A program made the translations under genes and the position numbers. Positions 1 through 6,337 of a stretch of DNA of 8,732 nt are shown here, piece after piece (position 1 is the stretch's first letter; each line of letters begins with the position of its first letter). The stretch is from Acidobacteriota bacterium (GTDB taxonomy: Bacteria; Acidobacteriota; Vicinamibacteria; Vicinamibacterales; 2-12-FULL-66-21), in NCBI GenBank assembly GCA_013697225.1, contig JACCXG010000342.1, positions 1 to 8,732 of the forward strand, written 5' to 3'. The notes under the pieces were generated by a model that was given only the letters and a program-made list of their open reading frames with translations, ran no database searches and was not told the DNA's origin.

Positions 1-409
1 CGACAGGCTGGACGCCGTAAAGCAGCCCCCGAACCTGCGGAAGAGTGCCGTATTCGACGTAGGCGTAGGCGGCGGCGAGCACGATGAGCGTGGCTGGAAG
101 GATGAAAGCCGCGCCCGCGAGGAGAAGTCCGGGCCACCCCGCGCGGGCGTGGCCGATGTGAATGGCGAGCTCCGTGGAGTTCGGGCCGGGGATGAGGTTC
201 GTGGCGCCGAGATAATCAAGGAAGCGCTCCCGCGACATCCAGCCGCGGCGGCGTACGACCTCGTCTTCCATCATCGCGATGTGCGCGGCGGGACCGCCGA
301 ACGCCGTCGTTCCAAGGCGGAGGAAGAGGAGAACGACATCCAGGAGCGGTGCGGGAGCCGCCCCTGGGGTGTCAGCGGGCCGGGCGGATCCCGATCGCTC
401 CGGCGGCAT
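1..409 (-). CDS. chrA: ChrA-family chromate transporter, N-terminal part (runs off the window)
   Basis: This is the N-terminal 136 residues of a chromate ion transporter (CHR) family membrane protein; the gene continues beyond base 1. Family members export chromate or related oxyanions across the inner membrane. Reading the minus strand gives the family hallmarks FGGPAAHIAMMEDEVV (about residues 38-53), the RRRGW..RERFLDYLGATN stretch, the PGPNSTELAIHIG motif (about 75-87), then a hydrophobic segment AGAAFILPATLIVLAAAYAYV. The ATG at 409 is preceded by AGGAACGG, a weak ribosome-binding site. This start makes the gene overlap the end of the PIG-L gene by 38 bases (372-409). The first 23 residues are Pro/Ala-rich and not conserved-looking, so a slightly later start is possible, but no ATG or GTG follows before the conserved core. 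It is the last visible gene of the minus-strand block. Whether it transports chromate or another anion here is unknown; family assignment is firm. Confidence 0.93.
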   Translation of the reverse strand, partial: MPPERSGSARPADTPGAAPAPLLDVVLLFLRLGTTAFGGPAAHIAMMEDEVVRRRGWMSRERFLDYLGATNLIPGPNSTELAIHIGHARAGWPGLLLAGAAFILPATLIVLAAAYAYVEYGTLPQVRGLLYGVQPV

Positions 410-1244
410 CCGTTCCTGCGGGAAGGCTCCGGCCCCCCTCGAAAGTCCGGCGGAGCCCGCCTTCTGCCCACTCGCCGAGCCGGTACAGCGTGCAGAACGT
501 GAAGTCGGGCGCGGCCCCGCCCTGTCCGCCGACCAGCTCCCCACCACGGCGGACGTTGTCCTGCATCCAGGCTGGCACCAGCAGGTGGTAGGGATTGCGC
601 CGCACCTCGCCGGCATGAAATGACAGTGCCGTCATCATCTCCGCCACCTCGTCGACACTCGACTGCACCATCAGGTTGGGCGTGGCCATTGCCCCCCAGA
701 ACTCCGTCTCGACGACGACGCACGTGAAGCCCGGAGGTTGCCGGCCGAGCGCGTCAATCAGGAGGTGGTGCGTGCCGATGTGCGTGCTGTTCCAGTCTGT
801 CTCGTGCGGAAAGAACACGGCGGCAGGCTTCTGCTCCGCGATGATGCGCGCGATGATATCGACGGATCGTCCCCAGCCGGCCGGAGCGTCCGTTCTCGTC
901 CGGACGTTCACTCCCTCGAGCCCTCCGGGTGTGGTTTCCACGAGGTCGAACCCCAGGTAATCACAGGCCTCACGCAGTTCGATCCATCTCTCGGCCTGAC
1001 GAGCCTTGTTGCTGCCCTGCGTGACTGCCACGTTCACGATCCGCATGCCGGATTCGCGCTGCAGCCGCACGGCAAGCCCGCCAATGATGCACTCGTCGTC
1101 AGGATGCGGGGCGAAGATGAGCGCGCGGGGGGCATCGGAAGGTATTGCGGGGCGGGCCGGACGAGGAAAGCCGCCGAGCGGGAAATCTTTGCCCTCGCGC
1201 ACGAGCCGTTCGAGCTGCGAGACGTACTGATGATAGGGGTTCAT
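372..1244 (-). CDS. PIG-L family zinc-dependent N-deacetylase
   Basis: A 290-residue protein of the PIG-L/LmbE family, zinc hydrolases that remove acetyl groups from N-acetylglucosamine-type sugars and conjugates (MshB, BshB and DiaC are known members). The metal motif is clear: PHPDDE at residues 46-51 after the first strand (ALIFAPHPDDE), with H47 and D50 as expected ligand positions and D49 as probable general base. The second part of the site is HIGTHH at 155-160, following FFPHETDWNST. The C-terminal part (about 183-260, including NPYHLLVPAWMQDN and ELVGGQGGAAPDF) resembles members found beside or fused to glucosamine-6-phosphate deaminase-like proteins, as I recall them; this is not verified. 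No signal peptide or membrane segment is seen, so it is likely cytosolic. The start lies 6 bases after the kinase stop, with only a short AAGG just before the ATG, suggesting translational coupling. The substrate cannot be read from sequence; an acetylated amino sugar, possibly phosphorylated by the neighbouring kinase, is inferred. Confidence 0.93.
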   Translation of the reverse strand: MNPYHQYVSQLERLVREGKDFPLGGFPRPARPAIPSDAPRALIFAPHPDDECIIGGLAVRLQRESGMRIVNVAVTQGSNKARQAERWIELREACDYLGFDLVETTPGGLEGVNVRTRTDAPAGWGRSVDIIARIIAEQKPAAVFFPHETDWNSTHIGTHHLLIDALGRQPPGFTCVVVETEFWGAMATPNLMVQSSVDEVAEMMTALSFHAGEVRRNPYHLLVPAWMQDNVRRGGELVGGQGGAAPDFTFCTLYRLGEWAEGGLRRTFEGGRSLPAGTDAAGAIGIRPAR

Positions 1245-1250
1245 ACCTTT

Positions 1251-2618
1251 TTACCGGACGAGTGCGGGAAGGCTGGCGGCGGCGATCGCCTGGCCGTGCC
1301 GCTTGTCGTGTTCGTCGGGGACATGGAACCGGATCCGCTGCGCGAGATCCGGGAACTCGATCTCCAGCACCTCGCGTGCGCCGCTCACGATGTCGTCCCC
1401 CCCGGGTCCGGACGTGACGCGCCCGAGCACCAGCACGTGCCGCAGATCGTAGAACGAGGCGTAGTGGGCCACGCCGTACCCGAGATAGACGCCGATGGTC
1501 CGGTAGATCTGCCGTGCCCGTACGTCCTCCCCGGCCATCAGCCTCTGAACGAGCTTGAGCCGTTCCGGGAGCGGCATGTCGGGCGGGGCATCGATGCCGG
1601 CGACCGGCATCAGGCGGCCCACGCACTGCTGCGAGAAGTACTGAGCGCCGACTCCGTAGTCACCGGACCATTCGTCTGCCGGTGCGGCCGGGTTGTAGTC
1701 GATCGGGGCGAATGCCAGCTCGTTGAGCCAGGAGGTGATGTTCCCATCGGGGGTGACGTAGCCGGCTGCCGTGCTGGTACCCAGCGCGATCCCGAGTATG
1801 GCATTCTCGCCGAGTGACATCGAGCCTGCGAGCGCCGTGACTTCCCCGTCGTTCACGACCTCGAACGGCACGTCGTTCCACGCACGCTTCACGTTGAGAA
1901 AGAGATCCTTCACGCGTGCATCGAAAATCTCAGGAGGCACCCCACGGAAGAGCGACCCTGCCTTGACGCGGTTGTTCACGTACACGCCCGCGGCACTGCC
2001 GCCAATGGCATCCACCCTGGGAAGATGGGCCGCTGCCTTCCTCAAGGAGTCCATGATGCCGTCGAGGTGATACTGCGGGTCTGGCTTGTGGTACGGATCC
2101 CAGACCGTCTCATCGCTGAACACCACTCGGCCGTCGATCACCGCTGCGGCTTTCCGATCGCTGCCTCCCAGGTCGAAGCCGATGCGGTTCCCCTCGAGAT
2201 GCCTTCCGAGCGGCCGGGTTGTTGCGCGCTCATCAGGCAGTTCCGCCGTGTGCTCGACGCTGAGCGGGTGGTCGAACATGCGCTCGCCGACGAGGTGTGC
2301 GTCGAACCTGCCGGTGGCGGTATCCCGATAATGTGCGGCCAGTCCGGCCGCAAGCGGTGCAGGTCCGTGAACCAGAATGCGCCATCCTCCCCGCGACCAG
2401 AGGATGAATTTCACGAGCCGCTCCAGATGAACTCCGTTGGCGCCAGCGCCGGGATGGCCGTCGGGCAGCACGGCTGTCTCGAAACGGAAGACGGAGCCAT
2501 CCGCCTGCTCGATGGCCAGGCGCACCGGGACACCGGCTCCGGTTGAGCGGACGAGCTCGTCGTACGCGCGGACGGCCAGCACCGCCGGACGGAATGCCGG
2601 ATCGAGCGGCGGCGTCAC
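1251..2618 (-). CDS. ROK-family sugar kinase-like protein with long N-terminal extension
   Basis: A 455-residue protein whose residues about 145-450 read as a ROK-type actin-fold sugar kinase. The phosphate-1 motif is GFDLGGSDRKAAAV (147-160), the putative catalytic Asp is in VVNDGEVTALAG (254-265; D257), and the adenosine/phosphate-2 loop is ILGIALGTSTAAGY (274-287). A C-terminal LVLGRVTSGPGGDDIV (396-411) fits the last nucleotide-binding segment. The Cys-rich zinc motif of classical ROK glucokinases and repressors is absent; the corresponding region is Asp/Glu/Tyr-rich (299-330). Residues 1-140 form an extra domain I do not recognise. It has no obvious helix-turn-helix, so a ROK repressor role is not supported. 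The predicted start is a GTG at 2618 without a good Shine-Dalgarno; the next in-frame GTG (codon 13) is no better. It sits 38 bases after the amidohydrolase gene and 6 bases before the deacetylase, so it is probably cotranscribed with both. Likely role: ATP-dependent phosphorylation of a sugar or amino sugar, by inference. Confidence 0.82.
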   Translation of the reverse strand: MTPPLDPAFRPAVLAVRAYDELVRSTGAGVPVRLAIEQADGSVFRFETAVLPDGHPGAGANGVHLERLVKFILWSRGGWRILVHGPAPLAAGLAAHYRDTATGRFDAHLVGERMFDHPLSVEHTAELPDERATTRPLGRHLEGNRIGFDLGGSDRKAAAVIDGRVVFSDETVWDPYHKPDPQYHLDGIMDSLRKAAAHLPRVDAIGGSAAGVYVNNRVKAGSLFRGVPPEIFDARVKDLFLNVKRAWNDVPFEVVNDGEVTALAGSMSLGENAILGIALGTSTAAGYVTPDGNITSWLNELAFAPIDYNPAAPADEWSGDYGVGAQYFSQQCVGRLMPVAGIDAPPDMPLPERLKLVQRLMAGEDVRARQIYRTIGVYLGYGVAHYASFYDLRHVLVLGRVTSGPGGDDIVSGAREVLEIEFPDLAQRIRFHVPDEHDKRHGQAIAAASLPALVR

Positions 2619-2656
2619 GCGCGGCGCGACGAGTGGCAGGGGACTGGCCGGTGTGT

Positions 2657-4054
2657 TCAGCGCCGTTCCTCGCTCACAATCCTGCCGCCAATCATCACCC
2701 CTGTCACGTGGGAGGTGTACTCGAACGGATCGCCGTCGAACAGCGCGAGGTCGGCGTCCTTGCCGGCCTCCAGCGAGCCCACGCGATCGGCAATCCCGAG
2801 GAGACGTGCCGCATCGAGCGTCACTGCGGCGAGCGCCGCATCGAAGGGCAGGCCGTGGCCTGCAGCCACAGCCGCCTCGAACAGCACTACACGCGTCTTC
2901 GGCACGTAGGATTCATACCCGCTTTGGAGCGCGAACGGAATGCCGGCCTTCCGCAGGGCAACGGCCGTTTCCATGCTCAAGTTTTCCGTCTCATCTCCCG
3001 CCCGGAACATCGTCGGGTGCAGGATGACGCTGACACCCGCGGCCTTGATCTGATCGAGCACCAGGTAGGCTTCAGCGGCCCCGTCGAGGACTATCCGGAT
3101 GTTGAACTCCTGCGCGAGACGCAGGGCCGAGACGATGTCCTGTGCGCGGTGTGCTGTCACCAGCAGGGGGGTCGTCCTGCGAATCACACGCGCGAACGCC
3201 TCCCGCCTGAGGTCACGGGCCGTTTCACCCCCCGCGGCGGCCGCTGCCGGCTGTGCCTCTCCTGAGGGTGCGGGTTTGCCGGCCGGGGTGGTGGTATCGG
3301 TGGTGCCGCGAACGCCAAGCTGTTCACCAGGCTTCACGGGAACCGTTGCGGGGTCAGGGCTTGCCGTGCCTGTGGCAGCGGGCGGGGGAGTCCCCTTCTC
3401 TCCACTCTTTTCGACGGATTCACGCGCGCGGATCAGCTCCTGACGCAGAAGGGCAATCGCCTTCGCGCGCGTACCTGGCGAGCGCCCGCCGTCCGCCAGC
3501 GCCCCCGGCCCGAGCGTGAGCGCAATCATGGCCTCCGGCACGATCACCGATTCTTCGACGGTATCCCCGAAAGTCTTGACGATCATCGTGCCGCCGGAGA
3601 TGAGCGCGCCCGGCCCATGCCCTGTGTGGATCGTCGTGACGCCGTGCTGGCGCAGCCACGAGACCAGCTCCTCCCTGGCGTCGTAAGCGTCCATTGCGCG
3701 CAGCTCAGGCTGCATGGCGGCCGAGCGCTCGAGCTGCATCTGATCGTGCGGCTGATTAAGGTAGCCCGCCAGCCCCACCACGGTGTGCGCATCGATGAGA
3801 CCGGGGGTGACCACCGGCGCCGTCACGACCGTGTATCCCTCCGGAATGGGAACCGAGGCCGCCGGTCCTACGCGCTCGATCTTCCCATCCCGTATCAGGA
3901 CGACGCCGTCGCGCAGCGGCTGTCCCGACATCGTGTGGACCACCTCGCCGCGGACGGCGATCTGCGCGCCGGCGGCAGCAGGGGTGAAGAGGCCCGCAGC
4001 GCCCGCAAGCAGCGTCAGCGCGCCGCGCAGCAGCCGTTCGACTGTCGTGTTCAT
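2657..4054 (-). CDS. exported amidohydrolase-superfamily protein with degenerate metal site (probable pseudoenzyme partner)
   Basis: A 465-residue protein homologous along its length to the upstream amidohydrolase. A signal peptide is seen (charged start, hydrophobic 10-25, likely cleavage after AAAGA near residue 30), so it is periplasmic or exported. The N-terminal beta-sandwich, the entry GLIDAHTVVGL (85-95) and the closing LLGIADRVGSLEAGKDADLALFDGDP (418-443) place it in the imidazolonepropionase-like group (COG1228). The metal ligands are largely missing: the HxH becomes H90-T-V92, and in the aligned later motifs T300-A-H302 replaces H-T-H, G325 replaces a His and G379 replaces the Asp after strand 8. 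H302 and K160 remain. Residues about 217-278 form a Pro/Ala/Thr/Gly-rich low-complexity insert absent from the partner. The ATG overlaps the upstream stop (ATGA), with AAGGGGG as ribosome-binding site, so the two are probably made in a fixed ratio. A non-catalytic subunit is the best reading; a divergent active enzyme is not excluded. Confidence 0.88.
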   Translation of the reverse strand: MNTTVERLLRGALTLLAGAAGLFTPAAAGAQIAVRGEVVHTMSGQPLRDGVVLIRDGKIERVGPAASVPIPEGYTVVTAPVVTPGLIDAHTVVGLAGYLNQPHDQMQLERSAAMQPELRAMDAYDAREELVSWLRQHGVTTIHTGHGPGALISGGTMIVKTFGDTVEESVIVPEAMIALTLGPGALADGGRSPGTRAKAIALLRQELIRARESVEKSGEKGTPPPAATGTASPDPATVPVKPGEQLGVRGTTDTTTPAGKPAPSGEAQPAAAAAGGETARDLRREAFARVIRRTTPLLVTAHRAQDIVSALRLAQEFNIRIVLDGAAEAYLVLDQIKAAGVSVILHPTMFRAGDETENLSMETAVALRKAGIPFALQSGYESYVPKTRVVLFEAAVAAGHGLPFDAALAAVTLDAARLLGIADRVGSLEAGKDADLALFDGDPFEYTSHVTGVMIGGRIVSEERR

Positions 4055-5397
4055 CGGCGGCCCCCTTCGTCGCCCGCGGCTTCATACTCGGACAGATGGA
4101 GGGACTGGCCGCGGCCCGCTCCGTACCCTCCAACGGCATACAGGTGGTCCTGCGGGCTGGTCCGATCGAACACCCGCACCCCGTCCACGTACGTCTCGAG
4201 CACCTGCGTGTACACGCTCAAGGGGTCTCCTGAGAGCACGATGAAGTCGGCCTCCTTGCCAGGCTCGAGGGAGCCGATCCGATCGGCAAGTCCGAGCATC
4301 CCCGCCCCGGCGAGTGTCATGCCGAAGAGCGCCTTCTCGCGCGACATCCCCGCCCGGACCGCCAGGCCGGCGGAGCGCAGGAACAGACGCGAGTCGGTGA
4401 TGTAGTCGTCCGTGTGAAAGCCGACGAGTGCGCCGGCGCGCTCGAGCGCTACCCCGTTGTTCATGCTCACCTCGGCGGTCTCGAGCTTCCCGCCGGGCGC
4501 TTCAATCATGATGATCGAGGACGGCAGGCCCGACTTCGCAATTTCGTCGGCGACCTTCCAGGCTTCCGAGACGTGCTGAAGCACGGGACGGAAGCCGAAT
4601 TCCTTCGCCAGGCGGAGAACGGTGAGGATGTCGTCATGGCGGTGCGTGTGGAAGTGTACTGTCCGCTTCCCTTCGAGCACCTCCACGAGCCCTTCCATCG
4701 CAAGATCCCGCGGCGGCGCTTTGGCCGCGTCCCCGTTTGCGCGGCTGACCTTGTCGCGGTATTCCTGCGCACGGACGAACTGCTCGCGCACGAGTGCCGC
4801 CGAACGGCCGCGGGTGCCGGGGAAGGGTCCGGTCGAGCCCGCTCTGAGGGGGTTGGTCCCGTTGGCCAGCTTCATTCCGCCCAGCGGGTTTCCCTGCGCG
4901 TCGCGGACGAGGAGGTCGTCTATGGTCCGGCCATTCCGGAGCTTCAGGTATGCCGTCTGCCCGCTGAGCAGATGGCCGGAGCCGGGCATCACGTTGACAG
5001 TGGTGATGCCTCCTGCTCGAGCCCGGCGCAGGCTGGGTGCCAGGATGTCGATGGCATCGCGGATCCGCACGTCCGGCTGGATCGGGGAAGAGCCGTCCGC
5101 GCCGGCGCCTCCGCCGATGTGGCTGTGCGTGTCCACGAGGCCGGGCATGATCGTGCGCCCCTTCGCATCCACGACCTGGGCGCCTGCGGGGATCCTGACG
5201 TCCGCGCGGCGGCCGACCGCCACGATCCTCCCCTTCCCGACCACCAGCACCCCGTCGTCAAGGACGTCGCCTGCAATGGTGATCAGGCGTGCCCCCGTAA
5301 AGGCAAGGGGCCGCTCCTGTGCGGAGGCGGTGGTCGAGATGCAGATGAGTGCAGGCGCAAGCGCAAGCGCGAGCGCGAGCGCCGAGGCTCTGGTCAT
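4051..5397 (-). CDS. exported amidohydrolase (imidazolonepropionase-like, metal-dependent)
   Basis: A 448-residue secreted member of the amidohydrolase superfamily (COG1228 type), metal-dependent hydrolases of cyclic or linear amide bonds; some relatives are dipeptidases or carboxypeptidases. The signal peptide is an Ala-Leu repeat (residues 5-17) with likely cleavage after TASA (26). Visible site residues are H91 and H93 in GLVDTHSHIGGG, K152 in TAYLKLRNGR (a possible carboxylated-Lys position, inference), the His cluster VHFHTHRHDD (247-256), H275 in VLQHVSEAW and H328/D330/D331 in GFHTDDYITD. The C-terminal strand motif LGLADRIGSLEPGKEADFIVLSGDP (368-392) closes the composite beta-sandwich. 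Length is normal. It is the first gene of the minus-strand block, with an excellent AAGGAG six bases before its ATG. The exact substrate is unknown. Its stop overlaps the start of the second amidohydrolase, implying a coupled pair. Confidence 0.94.
   Translation of the reverse strand: MTRASALALALALAPALICISTTASAQERPLAFTGARLITIAGDVLDDGVLVVGKGRIVAVGRRADVRIPAGAQVVDAKGRTIMPGLVDTHSHIGGGAGADGSSPIQPDVRIRDAIDILAPSLRRARAGGITTVNVMPGSGHLLSGQTAYLKLRNGRTIDDLLVRDAQGNPLGGMKLANGTNPLRAGSTGPFPGTRGRSAALVREQFVRAQEYRDKVSRANGDAAKAPPRDLAMEGLVEVLEGKRTVHFHTHRHDDILTVLRLAKEFGFRPVLQHVSEAWKVADEIAKSGLPSSIIMIEAPGGKLETAEVSMNNGVALERAGALVGFHTDDYITDSRLFLRSAGLAVRAGMSREKALFGMTLAGAGMLGLADRIGSLEPGKEADFIVLSGDPLSVYTQVLETYVDGVRVFDRTSPQDHLYAVGGYGAGRGQSLHLSEYEAAGDEGGRR
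4061..4067 (-). promoter_or_regulatory. ribosome-binding site of the second amidohydrolase
   Basis: On the minus strand, AAGGGGG lies six bases before the ATG at 4054, inside the last codons of the upstream gene. It supports this start and, with the ATGA overlap, translational coupling of the two amidohydrolases. Confidence 0.75.
5351..5386. repeat. imperfect hexanucleotide tandem repeat within the signal-peptide coding region
   Basis: Six consecutive 6-base units (plus strand: gcaggc, gcaagc, gcaagc, gcgagc, gcgagc, gccgag) encode the alternating Ala-Leu core of the first amidohydrolase's signal peptide on the minus strand. Gain or loss of one unit would add or remove two hydrophobic residues without changing the frame. 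Confidence 0.75.
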
Positions 5398-5403
5398 GAA
5401 GGA

Positions 5404-5409
5404 CTCCTT
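5404..5409 (-). promoter_or_regulatory. ribosome-binding site of the first amidohydrolase
   Basis: AAGGAG on the minus strand, six bases before the ATG at 5397. It is the strongest Shine-Dalgarno in the window and fixes the start of the minus-strand block. Confidence 0.85.
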
Positions 5410-5478
5410 CGTTGGTCAGGAATCGTAACTCATCGCACATTGCAGAGGTCCGGTCAGGGGAGGGCGCTGCCGGCCCGC

Positions 5479-5484
5479 TATAAT
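5479..5484 (+). promoter_or_regulatory. -10 box TATAAT of the ABC-transporter operon, leaderless layout
   Basis: A perfect TATAAT in very GC-rich surroundings, followed by only seven bases before the GTG start at 5492. The transcript would then begin at or next to the start codon, so the mRNA would be leaderless. No Shine-Dalgarno is present upstream of this GTG, and there is no other ATG, GTG or TTG between it and the preceding in-frame stop (TAA at 5426-5428). No good -35 hexamer is seen at the 16-18 base distance. Confidence 0.65.
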
Positions 5485-5491
5485 TCCTGTA

Positions 5492-6337
5492 GTGCCGTCC
5501 GTTCTCTCAATCGTCCTGCTGGCGCTTGCCGTCACGGCGCCGTCCACGCAGGACGGTGAGGCCCCGCCCATTCTGGTGACCCGTCAGCTTGCGGCGTCCG
5601 AGGGGCTCGAACAGGGGCAGATTATCCGGCTTGCGCCCGACTCGCGCGGAGAAGGGGGCAGGCCCTTCCGGATTGCCGGCGTCTACGAGCCCGTTCCAGA
5701 CCCGGCCCGTCTTGGCACCCTGCCCAGGGAGGTACGGCTGCACCTTCCCGACCTGCTGGCGCTGACGCGGTTGCCGGATGTTCCGGCCGGCACCGAGTAC
5801 GTCGAGGCAATCAACATCGCGCTGGTGGACCCGGCCGAGGCTCGGAACTTCGCGCGGGACCTGAACGCGCGGATGCCCGGCGTCTCTGCCCGGCCTGCCG
5901 CTGAGGCGGCCGGATCGGGAGCAACGTTCCAGGTGTTGCGCCGGTTCCATCTCGCCATTGCGCTCGTCACGATCATCGCGTCGACGGTGTTTCTGCTGGC
6001 GCTCACGATTATGCTCGTCGATGAGCGGCGCGAGACCGTCGGCCTGCTGCGGCTGATCGGCCTGCCCGTGCGGCGGATCCTCGTGCAGATCTTTCTCGAA
6101 GGGCTGCTGATTGCCACGGCGGGCGGGCTCATCGGCCTGCTCCTCGCAAGCGCCTCCGAAAGCCTCATCAACGCCTTCTTCCAGTGGCGATATGACACCG
6201 CCCTGGTCTTCGTGCGGATCACCCCCTACGTGGCCGCCGCCTGCCTTGCGGTCGCCGTTCCACTCGGAACGATTGCGACGGTGACCGCCTCGTGGGTGTT
6301 GCTTCGCCGCAACGCCCTGCGTCTGGCCCGCCGGTGA
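5492..6337 (+). CDS. short FtsX/MacB-type ABC transporter permease
   Basis: A 281-residue ABC-transporter permease of the FtsX/MacB/LolC type. Residues 4-16 are a hydrophobic N-terminal segment (signal or anchor). About 25-145 form a short extracytoplasmic part whose PPILVTRQLA..EGLEQGQIIRL and FRIAGVYEPV match the second half of the MacB periplasmic core domain. The FtsX membrane domain follows, with helices at about 153-175, 197-220 and 246-270 and the cytoplasmic coupling motif RRETVGLLRLIGLPVRRI (179-196). Full-length members run near 380-420 residues with a canonical N-terminal TM motif (as in the next gene), so this one lacks the first half of the periplasmic domain. The GTG at 5492 is the only usable start, since the frame is closed at 5426-5428. 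It likely pairs with the next permease and the ATPase to form one transporter. The final GTGA overlaps the next start. Substrate unknown; lipids or lipoproteins, peptides or macrolides are handled by family members. Confidence 0.85.
   Translation: MPSVLSIVLLALAVTAPSTQDGEAPPILVTRQLAASEGLEQGQIIRLAPDSRGEGGRPFRIAGVYEPVPDPARLGTLPREVRLHLPDLLALTRLPDVPAGTEYVEAINIALVDPAEARNFARDLNARMPGVSARPAAEAAGSGATFQVLRRFHLAIALVTIIASTVFLLALTIMLVDERRETVGLLRLIGLPVRRILVQIFLEGLLIATAGGLIGLLLASASESLINAFFQWRYDTALVFVRITPYVAAACLAVAVPLGTIATVTASWVLLRRNALRLARR

Larger units (their letters stand above)
5398..5491. promoter_or_regulatory. divergent intergenic region holding both operon promoters
   Basis: This 94-base gap is the only non-coding stretch between the two divergent blocks, so promoters for both are expected here. 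The plus-strand promoter has a perfect -10 box (described separately). On the minus strand only a weak -10-like TACGAT (5422-5427) is visible, without a convincing -35. No inverted repeat strong enough to call an operator is seen. Confidence 0.6.

Noticed and set aside
738..1817. Long open frame (359 codons) on the plus strand opposite the deacetylase and kinase genes
   Set aside because: It is antisense to two genes with clear motifs (HPDDE; the ROK phosphate and catalytic loops), its product is rich in Arg, Pro, His and Gly with no recognisable domain, and GC-rich DNA commonly leaves such shadow frames open.
1251..2618. ROK protein as a transcriptional repressor (NagC/XylR type)
   Set aside because: No helix-turn-helix is visible in the N-terminal extension, and the catalytic Asp and nucleotide loops favour a kinase-like role.
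5338..5346. Possible lipoprotein cleavage site (ALIC) in the first amidohydrolase's leader
   Set aside because: The residue before the Cys is Ile, not Gly/Ala/Ser, so the lipobox rule fails; cleavage after TASA is a better fit.
5440..5445. TTGCAG as a -35 box for the TATAAT at 5479
   Set aside because: The spacer would be 33 bases, far outside the usable 16-18 range.
4414..5559. Long open frame (381 codons) on the plus strand opposite the first amidohydrolase, crossing the intergenic gap
   Set aside because: It would run antisense through a gene with an intact metal site and overlap the transporter operon's promoter and start. Its composition is typical of a GC-rich shadow frame.
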